Both the position numbers and the translations under genes were made by a program. From contig OX637396.1 of assembly GCA_951799425.1 (NCBI GenBank), forward strand, positions 35,642,701-35,706,700: a DNA stretch of 64,000 bases, given 5' to 3'. The notes below the pieces were generated by a model. The model made no database searches. It worked only from the letters and a program-made list of their open reading frames with translations, and was not told the origin of the DNA. This document shows positions 33,110 through 46,518 of this stretch, one piece after another; within the stretch, counting starts at the first letter, position 1, and every line of letters starts with the position of its first letter. This DNA is from Ilex aquifolium. Taxonomy: Eukaryota; Streptophyta; Magnoliopsida; Aquifoliales; Aquifoliaceae.

Positions 33110-36100
33110 AATGACCACAAAACGTAATTATACTGTACAATTGCAAAATGAGTCATTCTTTAATCTAGTTTACCAAAATAGGTTATTCATCATTGGGATC
33201 ATCAGACTTTCTTACAACCTTGAATGTCCTTGTATCAACACATAAGGGAAATCATTGACTATAATGGACTAAAATGAAACCAACATGTCAAGGTTTAGAC
33301 AAAGCTATCTATCATACCTTCAAAGCTACATGAAACAACCTACAAAAAACTAAAACCAAAATCTTACCGATGAATTGGAGGTGGCGTGATGTTGAAAGTG
33401 GCATGGCCGTGTGAATCCGAGACAACCTTCAAAAAATAAATAACGACAAAAAAATGTAAATCGCTTAAACAAATGTAAAGCCCCTTAAAATAACAAATCC
33501 AAAAAACAAACCACTCTTTAGGAGGTCACTGTCGCCATTTGAGCTGTGCCGTCGCTAGTCACTGGAGCTACACTGTCGATGGTCATTGCCCGTCGTGAAG
33601 TTCACCGAAAAAAAAAATATAGATTGGCATTAGATGAAATAAGTTCAAAAAAAATCAAAGAATAAGGCAACAATCCGAATAACATATAATTTTAATCCAA
33701 ATCAAAGTATCATTGAACCCAAACTCAATCAACTAATTCAAACCCAAAACCAAACACAAATTATCATGGAATTCTTTATAAACAAAAGTGCTAAAAAACA
33801 TCACTTATTAGAATTTTTGTAACATTTCCATAGCTTTTTCATAACTCTACTTTCTTCTTAGGAGTCTCTGCCACATAGCGAGCTTTCACATATTGTCAAC
33901 ACAAAGAACTAAACAAAAATAGAAAAGAGTTTAGTGAAAACGATGAATAATCTATTCCAAAAAAAAAAAAAATCAATAGAAATGAGTTTAGTACGGTCTC
34001 TTCATAGTAGTGTTTTTGCCGCCTCTATCACTGATTGAGGCACACGGGTTCAGATTAAACAAAACCCAGAGATTGGGGTATTTCTATTGCGGCATTTCAT
34101 CAAACACTTCATGTGCTTTATATTGGGGAGAGGAGGAAGCTGGTGGTTGTGGCAGTGGTCTGATGAAAGGGTGGGTTTGGGGTCGCAAATGGTGGAAAAT
34201 ATGTGACAGCACAGAATTTAACTTTGCAAGGTAGATTTTCAGAACTAAACATTAGAAATTTAGGACATAGTCCTTTAAAATTTAAGGTATGAATTACAAT
34301 ATACATTAGATGAAGTAAGTTGATCACAATAACAATGAAGAAAAAATGAAGAAAAACAACTAAAATGAAAGTCTTACATCCCACAGAAAGTAAATCAAGG
34401 TACTTTTTACGATTAGCCAAAAAAGGTGAGGAAAATTGATTGTTTGTGCAATTCGGCTTCTAGCACCGATATCAACTTTGTCCAATTAAGAAAATCATCA
34501 TATGTGGTTGAACAGGAGAACCGCAATACACCACCCATAGTTAGCATCGCCAACCCAGACCCCTATAAAAGGTGAATAACTAGGGGTCAAGAACATCCAC
34601 ACCTCCCCTTCCCTCCCCCTTTTCTCAGGCCTCATATTTGGCTCATCATAAACATTCGGTGAAACTTGGTCAATGCAATGAAAAATAGGGAATTAGAATG
34701 CCAAGAGAACATCCTATGGTCTAATATCTTTGATAGCTTCCAATGTATCGATCGCCACAAAAGAAAAAAAATATATGTATACACACGACCTAAACCTTGT
34801 CAAGTTCGATGCTGAAACAAAATCCCAAAAGCAGTAATTTCAAATTCAAAATAAAGTTTCTATTTTACTAAAATAAAAAAATTACAAAAAGCAAAGCTCA
34901 CCATTTACTACAGGAAACCACATATAAACAAATTAAAATTTTACCAAAATTCAAACCCAAAAAACCAATAAAAAAGTCTATCGAAATTTGAACAAAAAAC
35001 GCATAAAATTCATATGCTTGGAGTCTATCGAAATTCACATCAAAACCATTCTCTTATTATAAAGAGATAAAGAAATAGACTAAATAGCTATTTACGAAGA
35101 CCAATCAAAGCCCACACCAAAATTCAAATCAAGACCACATAAACCTAAAGTAACCAAAACCCCAAAGGTTCAACCTTTAGCGTTATAAATCTTAAAGAAC
35201 TAAGAAAATATCAATCACACATGAAATCTTGGAAATAGTGGACTCACTCAACAAAATTATTAAGTGTAGTAGCACAAAATTGAACAAATGATTGATAGCA
35301 AAAAAATCTAGAACGTGATATTAAAAATCCACTTAAAGATTTCTTCTTTTTTTTTTTTCTCGACAGCCAAATAGTGTTTAAAGAACCTAATACACATCTC
35401 TTTAAATTCAATTTAAAAGAAACTCTAAACATTAAGAGAACAAATATCCAGTATAAGAGAGAGGTCAAAATTTGTTGCACATCAAAAACCAAAGGAACAA
35501 TAACCAATCAATCATTCCTCAACTCCAATACTCAATGAATATGCAGCATATCACATAAATCAAATGACATGGATTGATAGAAAACTCATGGATTGATAGA
35601 AAACTAAGGGGCCGACTAGCAGTTGTCATAGAAAGCCACAATCGACCATAGTTTGTACGCTGAAATCAGAATTTCTAAAAAAGCGTACAAAAAACACAAT
35701 ATTAGGGTGAGATTGACAAATAAAATAGTACCAAAAAATCCCTAAATAAACCATAATTTGTACCCTAAATCAATTGGTCGTGATGTGTGCATATACAACT
35801 GTGTGTGTGTGTGAATCTGTGAGTGTTGGTGCAGGGATATGCACATGTGTGCTGTGCAGTGGCACTGGGCGTGCGTGAGTGAGATGTGGTTTTGTGTTTT
35901 ATGGGTGTGTGTGTTTGGTGGGTGTGTTAGAAATTAGAATGCGTGCTGGGTGTGTGTTGTGTGATGTGCGTGGGTGTGTGTTGAGTTGCCGACAAAAAAA
36001 AAAAAAAAGAGAGAGAGAGAGAGAAGAGGGGAAGAGAGAGAGGGAACCTAAAGACACTATGTCGCTGCTCTCCATGGTGCTGGGTTGCTAGTTGGTGTGA

Positions 36101-38268
36101 TAGTGGTGGGTGGCTGTTTGGGCAAATAGAGAAGAGAAAGTAGAGAGAGGAGAGAAAAAGATTAGATCAAAGAATGGGGAGAGAGGGAGTGAAAGTTGGG
36201 AAGCATGCTTAATAATAACGGTTTGGGGGGAATTCAAATTGGTAGATTCTTTATTAGATAGATAAGAATAATTCGTCAATATAAAAATTTGAGCACTAAT
36301 AGGAGAGGCACTAAATGCTTCCATAGAAACAAAAATTATAAGTCTACAATCAAACTCACGCCCATAGATAAAAACCAAATAAATGCTAGACCTAATTAAA
36401 TTTTGACTTTTATCTCAAATCAAAAAGTGATCTAATTATATCATTTGATAAGAAACAATCTGGAAAGTCATTGAGGCATACCAACCACAATTACAGTGAC
36501 ATTAATAAACAAATTAATATACAGAGTGTTATAACCATTTGACTGGACAAATTCTATGCAAAAAACAATTCGATGTCGGGGCTGTGATTTCAAACTTCAA
36601 GCAAATTAGTAGAGCTGTGATTTCATTTGCAAAACCTGCAATAATTTGCAAACTGAAACACTACGAAGCATCTAGCAAAGAAAAAATTGAGTGGTAATCC
36701 TACAAAGTTCGCGAGGGATTCGAAATGGCCACCTTAAGAATTGAACATCAAGGAGAAAAATTAGTCAAAGAAACAACGGATAAAAATTGGATGTCCACCC
36801 AAAATCAAATCTAAAAAATCATGAATAACATAAAGCACAAATTAATGCATGGGTGATTTTATCAGAAATCTGATTTGTAAGGCCTCAATATTTGGGAGAA
36901 TGAAGATGCAGTTCACCGACAACACAACCATACTTAAGCTCAAATAATTACTGTAAACAATCCCCATTAATTATTCCAAAAAACATCAAAATCCAAGGAA
37001 AAGAATCCAATGAAAAATCAATGGTAGATATTAGCAACAAATCAACACCAAACACTTCACGGGGGTAGATGGTGGAGGAAATGGATCTCTGTGGAGTGTT
37101 TATGGTAGACGGTGGGGTTGCGTTTGTGGCAGAAGGTGGTGACAGAGCTGGGGTAAAGGTGGGAGTGGAGTAGACAGAGAGAGGGAGATACCTGGCGTTC
37201 CTTGCAGCGGACTTGCTGGCTGTCGGCATTGCTGGAGACCCCAACGACCCTCTTCTCTTTTTTTCCGTGCCTCTTTCTCTCTCTCTCTCCCTCTCTTTTT
37301 CCCCCCAAATAAACCATATCCTTTCAGACATTTTCTCAAACAAGAAGCCCAAAAAAATGAAATTGGAAAATGGAAAAAAAAAAAAACAAGAAGCTTTACT
37401 GAAATTAAAAAAAAAAAAGCAAACTCAATTGTGCTAACAGCTTGAAAAACATAGTCACTGCAATTGTGCTACTCGATCATAATTTGGGAGTGGAGGGGGA
37501 GGAGGAGTATTCCTATGTGTGTGTGTGTGTATTAAAAAAAAAATCATGACACAATGTGATATTTTTTTTTAACTTAAAAATACAAAGTAAAAATTTGAAA
37601 ACTTTGAGGGTTAAAAGTACTAGTAGCCCTATTTGTTTGGGTTTTTTGTGAGGCGGTACTTAATTTACCACTTAATTGTAGAAAAGTATTCAGAATAAAA
37701 TATTTTCGTACATAAATTTTTTTTGGATGGCAGAAATACCCACGAGGTGACAATTACCTAGCGGAAATAGTGAATAAGGAAACTAACATAAATCATGCAA
37801 CAATCTCATTAAATTCGACAATTATTATATCCCTCAAATCAAGATTTTTCAAATTTTTTTTAAAAAAATTACTATAGAATCCTTCAATTTTCAACCAAAA
37901 AAAAAAACACAAATGTTGAAGTACCATTGAAGATCGATATTCCTTCTATTCCGATTCAAATTGTTGATAATGTGACATTACAGTGATACATGATAGTGTA
38001 ACACCTTCATTAACACTTTAATCACTGACAAGAAGTTGTGAAATTACATTCACTGATTCATACACAATCTAAATAGTATGCATCACATAATGTGACATCC
38101 ATATGTATTGTTTTTAATGAATGACAGTGTTAATGCAACTTTGCAAATTGATACTATTGTTAGAATTGAGAATAAACATAGCCGTTTAAAATTAAAAAAT
38201 AATATAAAAAAATGAATTTTAAAATCTGGGTCAAGCCGTTGAGGTATATTCCATGTGGTATAATTTTG
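33110..38268. other. Intergenic, no gene found; simple repeats only
   Basis: About 5 kb without a supported coding region. It holds a GT-rich stretch (35795-35985), a (GA)n run (36009-36032), a (CT)n run (about 37266-37300) and many A-runs. Open frames at 36948-37437 are purine/pyrimidine low complexity on opposite strands. The stretch 35760-37650 could be an unrecognised element, but no termini were found. Confidence 0.45.
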
Positions 38269-38276
38269 AATATCAA

Positions 38277-39440
38277 ACAGTGGCGGATCCACAGTGGGGG
38301 CAGTGGAGGCAGCTGCCCCCACTGAAATTTTAAAAAATTTTGGGGACTAAGTATAATTTTAAAAAATTTAAAATTTATTAAAAATTTGCCCCCACTGAAG
38401 TTTTTTTAAAAGATTTAAGGGTAGTTATGTTATTTTGACAAATATATGAGTCTCACTTGTGAATATCAATGGAAGATGATATCAAAAATTTGGGCATTTA
38501 AAGATTAACTAATATGCTACGAAATAGGTTAGCCCTCTCATTTGTTTTATGTTTATACATTGAACTAAATTTGGGGCTTGTAGTCCTCTTCTTTGTTTTA
38601 TGTTTATATGTTAGAATTGAAAATTAGGGTTTGTAGTCCTCTTTTGTGGTTTATTTTTTAAAAGTTGAATTGAAATTAGCGCCTGTAGCTCTCTTTCGTA
38701 TTTTATTTGTTACATGTTGAATTAAAAATATGAAATTGGGGCTTGTAATCATCTCTTATGTTTTATTTTTTATGTATTGAATTGAAACTAGGATTTATAG
38801 TCCTGTATTTATTTTTCTATGTTGAAATAAAATTGGGGCTTGTCCTCTTCTATGATTTATTTTTGTATATATTTAATTGATATTTGAGTTTGTAGTCCTC
38901 TCTAGTGTTTTATTTTTATATGTTGAATTAGAATTAGGACTTGTAGTCGTCTCATTTGTTTTATTTTTATTTGTAGAATTGGATTTGAGACTTGTAGTCC
39001 TCCATTATAGTTAGACTAAATTATTTTGATTGGTAGTTTGAATAGTTTTATTGTGATAAGTTAAGTACTTCATATACCTAAGTTTAGTTTACTAGAATAA
39101 TTATAGTTTAAGTTAGTTTCGATTGTTTGTTAAAATTTAATGATGAATATTAAGTTTGTGATTGAACAAATTAATTTTTAAATTAGTTATGAAAATTTTT
39201 CTTAAAATTTAATATATGATTGAGCCCAATTTTGCGGTTCAAAATTTTTTTGTTAGGTCTTATAGATAAATCTATAATGAGTTTTTTTTGTTGGTTCTTT
39301 TTGTATATCGCTCATGTATATGAATTGTGTCTTTAATTGGTGTTTTATTAATAAAATTATACTTTTGTGAATATTTTAAATTTTAATATTAATATAGTTT
39401 AAGTTGCCCCCACTGAAGAAGATGTCTGGCTCCGCCCCTG
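38277..39440. mobile_element. Non-autonomous hAT element, 1164 bp
   Basis: Perfect 8-bp target duplications ATATCAAA (38269-38276 and 39441-39448) flank inverted ends CAGTGGCGGATCCA and, on the other strand, CAGGGGCGGAGCCA. Each end has a subterminal gcccccactgaa motif (about 38315, 38388 and 39404). The 8-bp duplication and CAG ends place it in hAT. There is no transposase; the middle is an AT-rich minisatellite. Confidence 0.9.
38530..39005. repeat. Minisatellite inside the hAT element, about nine degenerate units
   Basis: Units of about 50-65 bp centred on ggcttgtagtcctct...gttttattttta...tgttgaatt repeat through the element interior, each diverged and with small indels. Confidence 0.75.
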
Positions 39441-39448
39441 ATATCAAA

Positions 39449-40260
39449 TATGTTCAATCCCTTAAAATATGAAACCATTAATATAATAAATCAAATCCCA
39501 TAAAAAATGGGACTGCCAAAGTAATCGGCCTTCAAATTAGAAAAATGGCATTTTAGTGAAGAAAATATTTGAAAATCTGTCAATGAGTACCTGACTGCAA
39601 TGCATTTCAAGTCAAATGTACTTATCTACTCACAATTTTCCGCATTTTTTTTGGTTAAATCATCTTAAATGCCACTTAAGGTATGACCTCAACTATAAAT
39701 TGCCCCTTAAACTTTCAATTCTTTAAATTATGTCCTTGAAATTTTGAAGTCGTTTCAATTGGTCCCCTTCTACTAAATTTAGGCGTCAAAAAAGACGGAT
39801 TGTTTTCACATGGGAATCAAGCGCTATTAAGGACAAAATGTGGATATAAAGTTCCGACAACATGATAATTGCTCATTTTTGTGTTTGAACTTCAACCAAA
39901 TCTAAAGAAATTAGGATTTCATACATGAGAATGAGCAATTATTCAGATCATTGACATTTTAAACCCCATTTTGCGCTAAGTGTACCACATAATTCCCAAG
40001 TTGGAAGAAAGTACCTCTATTTTGACGCGTGAAATGGACAAAAGGGACCGATTGAAACAATTCCAAAAGTTTATATACTGAATTGAGACAATTGAAAGAT
40101 ATGGAGTATTCTAAAACTTAAATCGTAAATAAAAGTCCAGTATATTATTTATCCCTTTTTGTGTTAATTTGGAGGGATTCATAACATGAGATTGTAGAAC
40201 ATTCCCTTTTTTTTTCAAGACGGTATATAACATTCGGTTACTTCAAATAATAAAAGAAGT
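39449..40260. other. Intergenic, no gene found
   Basis: AT-rich. The motif aaattatgtccttgaaattttgaag and nearby text resemble other 'ccc-aaactttcaatt' dispersed sequence (26500), suggesting old repeat DNA. Confidence 0.35.
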
Positions 40261-40470
40261 GATGAAATCAAATGGATAAGCGGACTTGATTTCATATCAT
40301 TGCTCAATTTAGAATGAGATTTAAGTTGGGTTAATCTCAATTTGGACTCCGATAGATCACTCGAATATGATGAAATCAAATGGATAAGCTGACTTGATTT
40401 CATATCATTGCTCAATTAAGAACGAGATTTAAGTTTGGTTAATCTCAACTTACACCCCGAAAGATCATTC
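40261..40470. repeat. 108-bp tandem duplication
   Basis: gatgaaatcaaatggataag begins at 40261 and 40369, and the following tcatatcattgctcaatt is also shared. The second copy runs into the inverted repeat at 40447. Confidence 0.85.
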
Positions 40471-41177
40471 GAATCTTAATTTATACTCTCATAGTTTAAA
40501 AATGTTTACTCTCTGAAAAATATAAATACTTATTAATGTGCACCTTGAATTAACTGTCGTTTATTTTGACGTTAAAAAAGTTTGGGTTAATTATAAATTG
40601 CACCCTTCAAAGTTTAAATATTTTATATTTATGATTCAAAATTTTTTTTATCTATTAATACTCGTTAAATAACTCTCAATTTTATTGTATTATAACATTT
40701 TCGTGTCTTGTTTGAGTCGATAAAAAAAAAATTTAACACAATATTTTTAACACAAAATATTTTCATGTCGGTCAATTGCTTTGTGTTATATATTTCACAT
40801 TTACGACAATTCATATAATATTATTTAATATATTTTTTTTAAAATTAAAAAATACTTATTTTTTTCCTTATAATACTCGTTAAATAATTATTTTCTGTCT
40901 ACATTTGTATTATTCGTATCTAACTATAATTTGATCGCACAAACAAAAGCCAACTTAACCTGAACTTGGTTAGTGGATGGATTTGGATCATAAATATGAA
41001 ATATTTAAACTTTGAAGGGTACAATTTATAATTAGCCAAAACTTTTTTAACGGCAAAATGGACGGAGTTAACCACAGGTGTACATTGATACGAATTTATG
41101 TCTTTCAGGGTATAAATTGATTTTTAAAATTTTGAGGATATAAATTGAGATTTAAGTAATCTTTCGAGATGTAAGTT
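40447..41177. mobile_element. Foldback-like element with inverted arms of about 195 bp
   Basis: Arms are 40447-40640 and 40982-41177. The left arm starts aacttacaccccgaaagat, and the right arm reverse-complemented starts aacttacatctcgaaagat. They share taattataaattg and cccttcaaagtttaaatatt. The 340-bp middle is AT-rich and noncoding. Long arms suggest a MULE- or foldback-type MITE; no target duplication is clear. Confidence 0.65.
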
Positions 41178-41430
41178 AAAAAAAATGTACGGGAGTGATA
41201 TGGATAAGAGGAGATAGAAACAATAGATATGATGAATTAGAAACTCCAGCAGTCTCAAAGCCTCTATTCTTCATCCATACATGATGCTGTTCATATTGGT
41301 TTCAAGAATCTACAGTTAACTTCAGTTTTTTTTTTCTTCTTCTGCAAAATTCTCCTTAACTCATGTTTCTCTCTTCCTAATTATTGAATTTTCTAAGGAA
41401 TCAAACACCCCCAAATTCTCTCCAAGTCTC

Positions 41431-41697
41431 TTGGTTTATTATTATTTTTTCTTGTGTTGCACCGGTTGGCTTTCCCAAGTGGAATCCAAAATACACCCAG
41501 AACTTTTGCATCCCTCAGGACTCGTATCTCGGCATCACTGCAATTTTTTCTGCTGTTTCAAACCAATTCCCTCACACTCTTGGAGATATAACAAAAACAA
41601 AGATCAATGGGCTGAAATTTTTAAAGAGTTTAAGACTCCTAACAGTGAGCAGAAGAAAAAGTTTGAAACTCCATCAAAATTAGAGGACTCTGTTTAA
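41431..41697 (+). other. Exon-like open stretch, unrecognised
   Basis: A plus-strand frame ends QKKKFETPSKLEDSV then TAA, preceded by RYNKNKDQWAEIFKEFKTPN, which is charged and protein-like. The upstream part is Cys/His-rich and less convincing. Acceptor-like ttttctaag lies at about 41396. It may be the last exon or 3' fragment of a gene whose other exons I cannot see, or chance. Confidence 0.25.
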
Positions 41698-42589
41698 ATG
41701 TTATTAGTCTTAGGCGCCAGGCCTTTAAATTCTTATTTTCACATTAAAAGTTTGTTCTTTATCATTGGTTGCATGTGTTTTTTCCCCTCTGCCAATGGTC
41801 TTGGTGTTGTCTACTGAAATTTATGCATCCCTTCCAGAGACAACAGATTAGTACACATGCAGCTTTTTCTTCACATCTTCTCTGCATAATGTAAAATTAT
41901 GTAATGATTCCGAATTTTTTTTTTGTCATTGGATTTCTTATGCTAGTGGAACGGGGTTCTTAACCTTCCCTAATCTAAATGGAGATGAGTTTTACATTAA
42001 TCCATCAAACTATCTGGTTGGTCGGATTAGGATTATATCTAAATAAACCGGATTGAGTTATCCCTTGCACAATCCAAACCTGACAATGTTGACATGCCTA
42101 CTCAAGCTCAGTTGTGAAAGCCACCAGAGAATTACACAGAGTAATCACTTTTGTGAGCATGACTCAAAAAAACAAAGGATAAAAACAAAGGATAACAGGA
42201 GACACATAAATTCATATCCTCCTTTTGCCTTAATAATTTTTTTTTTCTAGAAGTCGAAAATAGTTGTCAATTCACTATAACAACTAACAAATAATAGCTT
42301 CAAAGATCATTAAAAAAACTACAAAATAACCCAGCAGCTACACAATGCACAATAAAATTACAATCCTCGAACCGGCAAATGGGCAGAATCCTTCGTAGCC
42401 TCTCAGAATGACTATCTTTTTGCAATTATTCATTTTGTAGAACATCAAGATGGTAGTTACTTACACTCACAATATTACAAAGAGTTGTAGAACTCAAAAA
42501 CATAAATAAAGAACATGAGTATTAATTAACATATGCAGAGAAGAAACAATGACAAGCAGACATGTAACAGGCAATAGTCTACCCTCTCC

Positions 42590-43256
42590 AGCCATTTTTG
42601 TTTTCAGCTGAACTCATCAATTGTTGGCATATAAGAAAGTTGCTCTTTAAAACTGCCTCCATGACAATCTGCAAACACCAACATAAATGAGAAAGTCAAG
42701 CGACATAATGAGCAGCAGGGGCACACACGTGTTAACACGAATAGCTGGTTTATTTTGGATGGAAAATGTCCCTATACCGGTGGATTTTGGGATGATATGA
42801 AAACAATTAGCATAGATTTTGGTTATTGTTCATCCTAAATTTAATAACTATATGAGTATGGGGCCATGTGAAACTAATCAACATAACATAGGGGGATAAT
42901 GTGGAAAAATTGATAGGAGAAAAGGTGCAATGAAATCTTGGCCATAGAAACTTGAATATAGAGTCAAGAAGAGTAAGAGAATAGACAAGTGTCATGAATG
43001 GAACCTTAGATAAGCAATTGGGGATAGACTCTGATCTCATCCTCATCCTTAGCAGAAGCCCAACATAATCTGAACTTTGTTGGTGGATCAAAGGACCATC
43101 AATGTATATCAACACAGGATTTTTGCAATCTTGGGCCAATCTGATCCTGTATCCTTCAGACATCGTGGTTAAAGAAGTGAACAACTCCAGATGGTTAGAC
43201 TTGAGAGTGTGGCAAGTGTCCTTTCATTAGACAAGGAATGAAGATAATTGAGCCTT
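42590..43256 (-). pseudogene. Third NLR relic: 3' end and 3' flank only
   Basis: 43118-43256 aligns with the last codons of NLR1 (365-510) and NLR2 (50955-51090): ccaatctgatcctgtatcc against ccaatctgctcctttatcc, and gtgtggcaagtgtcctttc against gtgtggcgagtgtcctttc. 42960-43110 matches their 3' flanks, and 42590-42790 matches 50340-50470. The match stops near 43256, so over 95 percent of the gene is missing. It is closer to NLR2 than to NLR1. It marks a former NLR copy on the minus strand. Confidence 0.75.
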
Positions 43257-44440
43257 CTGAGCCAAGAAGAAATAAATTGATGTGGAGCTTTGTTTCCTGC
43301 AAAACCCAACTAATAAGATGATATTAGTCCCAAATCCAGAGAAACCTCTAAAATGGAAATGGTAGAAACGAATTCAAGGAAGCTACAAAAGCCTCTCGTT
43401 ACGATTTCTCTTTCTGTCATCCAATTTTGCATGCACATAGAGGTCAGGGCAAACCACTCAAGCCATGCAACATGACTTTGGTGAGAAGACACTTAAAACC
43501 CATTCCTTTGTTTCCTGCCTCACCCTGTCCCCCACCGGGGTAGGGGTGGGATCAAGGAATTAAATTCTGTTTCGAAACATCCGAAATATTTTTTTCTATG
43601 AAAACCAAAACGAATTTGTAATGGAACATCGTTAAATTTTGTTTCAAAACCATTCAGGTGAGAAATGAAACAACATCTATCAAATTTGTAATGAACATTA
43701 ATCATTGAGGTAATGTGAAACTAATAACATAGCTGAAGGCGCAATATGAGAAACATAATAGTTGAGGGTCAATATAAGCAAAAGGTCATAGTCGATGGGG
43801 TCAAAGTGTAAATATAAACTGTGTTACACTGTACAAGATCACTTGACCAAACCAAATTCTTTAAGGTCAGTGTTCAGGTCAAGAGGCTCAGAATAAAAGA
43901 CGAGCAAGTTGAGTGGAGAGAGTTCTTTGAGTTCCCTTGGGGGCAAGTCCTATGTATTCTAGGGCCATGACCTCCAAAGGCACAAATTAAAGAACTAAGG
44001 AACTGACTCCAACATCTAATAATAGAAAACGTGAAAATGAACATAGACATATCAACCAAATAATAAAAGTTGTTTCCTTCTCACACTGATTTTTGGTTAA
44101 ACATACAAAAACCGAGTCTCAAGTGGTCAGATTTTAACGTATTTTTGGTAATAAATCATCCATTCTGCTAGACAGAAACTACTAATCAACAAGTGAATTT
44201 TATCCAAGTATCTGATTATGGTACTTTTTGGCATTGAAAAATACTTTTTTTCTGTACCGTTCTTTTTTTTTTATCTAATAAAGTGCGGCACGTGCAAATT
44301 TTTTTATTTTATTGTTTTATCTTCTCTTATGTCTTTTACGGTTAGTGGTCGCGATTAAATGAAATGAATATCAATGGCCAAAAAGGATTTTTCAGTATGG
44401 TACTGAACATTACTGTTCAGTACCATAGTCTCCCATATAA
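43257..44440. other. Intergenic, no gene found
   Basis: No supported coding sequence. Open frames on the minus strand here are short and featureless. Confidence 0.35.
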
Positions 44441-44442
44441 CC

Positions 44443-45600
44443 TACAGAGGTAAAAAGCAATATTTGGCAACTCACTTCAAAACCTGCAAGCTTGAGAGCT
44501 TTAAGGCTACCTTATCAACCTGATGTCAAGGAGGCCATCACCAATCTTCATTTATGTCTGTTTTGATGAAATTGTGATAAGAAAGAAGAATTCAATAACA
44601 ACTTACAAATAAAACTAATCAAAAGAAAAATTACATTTTATGGACTACATTGATTGTTTCTTGTTCTTGGTTATTGGTGTCAAAGGAATCAGTCATACAC
44701 CACTCGTCCATGGCCAAACACTAACCAGACTTTAACACCAGATAAATTTCTTAGTACCAACCAACCTTTAAAATAAAAATTAAGCTGAATCGGTGCAACT
44801 AAAGTGAAATAAAAAACAAAAGGCTAACAGTTATGATATCACCCCAAATAAAAAAAATAAAGTTTAAGCATCTAAAATAAACACACCGCGTCTAAAGCAT
44901 GGCAGGTTGCCTCGATTGCATATACCGCATGGGGAAATGGAATTTCATGAAATCGGCCTGCATTATCACTAATCAATAATCAAAACACTGGACAGAAAAA
45001 AAGTTCAGAACAGATCATAAAGTTGAGATAGACAACTAATTACCTACATAAAGTTGCAGGTCTGGTCCACTCCTAAAACGCTGATAAGCACAAGTGAAAT
45101 AAAAGGAGCACCTAAACTGTAATGCTTGCAAAACAAGCATTTTCAGTTACAATGTAGTAGAGACAGAGAATCTAGGAATTGAAACAATTGAAATCCAATA
45201 TAATCCCCCTATTTTATTTATGAGTTCAAGGTTGAAGCAAACTTTAAGTTCAACACAGTTGGCATTGTGGAACAAGAATTTGAAGTCGATACTGCAAAAT
45301 CTCTGGGACAGAATCCCCACAGTGTAGATTAAAACCTTAGGACTACATGCATCAAAAGCTATCATAGGCATATCTCATATTCTGATCCCACAATAAGACG
45401 TAAGAATGTACCTTTCCCTGTGCTATTTTGATATTCATAGTTTTTAAGGCCTGTAACTGATGTAGAGCTGCAAGTTACCAACACACAAATCAGTCTCAGC
45501 CAACTCTTGGAAACAATAGAATGAATGAACTAATGGAACTTCGCAAACCTTTTCCAAATAGACTTGAAAACACAAGAAAAATCGCTAATAACAGTACTCT
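44443..45600. repeat. Diverged tandem block A with exon-like pieces
   Basis: It aligns in order with block B (46519-47880), about 2.1 kb to the right: aacctgatgtcaagcaggcc/aaggaggcc, the ggaatcagtcatacaccact stretch, a mid-block ttcagttacaatgtag and a right end with gagctgcaagttaccaac. On the minus strand a segment near 44463-44545 reads KIGDGLLDIRLIR and then loses frame by a 2-base deletion relative to block B. Another, near 44890-44965, reads IPFPHAVYAIEATCHALDA. Probably intron and exon remains of an unrecognised gene. Confidence 0.5.
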
Positions 45601-46518
45601 GATCACACCAGAGATACAGTTTACCAATTATCAGTCATATCTTCAACAACTAACTCCACTTCATTTTTCAACCCCTTTATCTGAATTTTTATCAGGAAAA
45701 GAAAGTGAAGAAGCAGTAGTACTATTCCTTCGAAATATAGTGGGCAGGTAAGCCCTAGGCCTTCCAAATAAAAAAATAATATTATAGTCTACAAAAACAT
45801 ACACGTGTTTGCTTTTACGAAAGAACATTCAAGAAATGCCTACAAAGTTTTTGTAATATCAGGCAATGCTATTTCCAAAATCCGAAAAGATAAAAAGAAA
45901 GTTCCATTTAGTGGAAAAATTGTCACATTTGAGAAAGTCTCTTCTCTTATTAATAAAGGAGAGACTATATGCATATTAATGTCTCTCATTGATACTACAT
46001 ATTAATAAAGCCTCAATTAAATCGGCTTATATTTGTGTCGGGTCGTACCTCATAGAGCATACGAAAGTAATTCCTTTATCCTTTGAGGATTTTTTTTTTT
46101 TTTAGCTCCGGCATGATTAATGCTTTTTCTTAGATATAGAAACATGTTTCTCATAACTTAAATAAAATATAAAGTCCCTTTATGCCCGAAGTACATCCAT
46201 GAAAAGTAGCAGATCTCATTGCAATGACAGCCCAATATTTGAAATTACACAATCTATGGGTTGATGGATGTTACGGAGAAATTGTTTTCGTGACTTGAAC
46301 ACATTGTGTCTAAGTCACAATAAGCAACTTTCCTACTATATTAAGGCTCGTCCTCGATGTAAAATAAAAAGGAGATATTAAAAATATAAAGACCAAATAA
46401 ACAAAGTGTGCACCAAACCCAATAGAGTTGAGAAAGCTTCCCCACATTAAGCAAATTGGGAAAAACTAGTCATAGACAAGCAACTCGCAAAGCTACATCT
46501 CATGATCATTCACAGGCC

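Noticed and set aside
35795-36091. Cys/Val-rich plus frame
   Set aside because: Generated by the GT-rich and GA-rich tracts.
36948-37437. Several overlapping frames rich in Arg/Glu or Ser/Leu
   Set aside because: They come from a purine/pyrimidine tract and have no domain text; opposite strands mirror each other.
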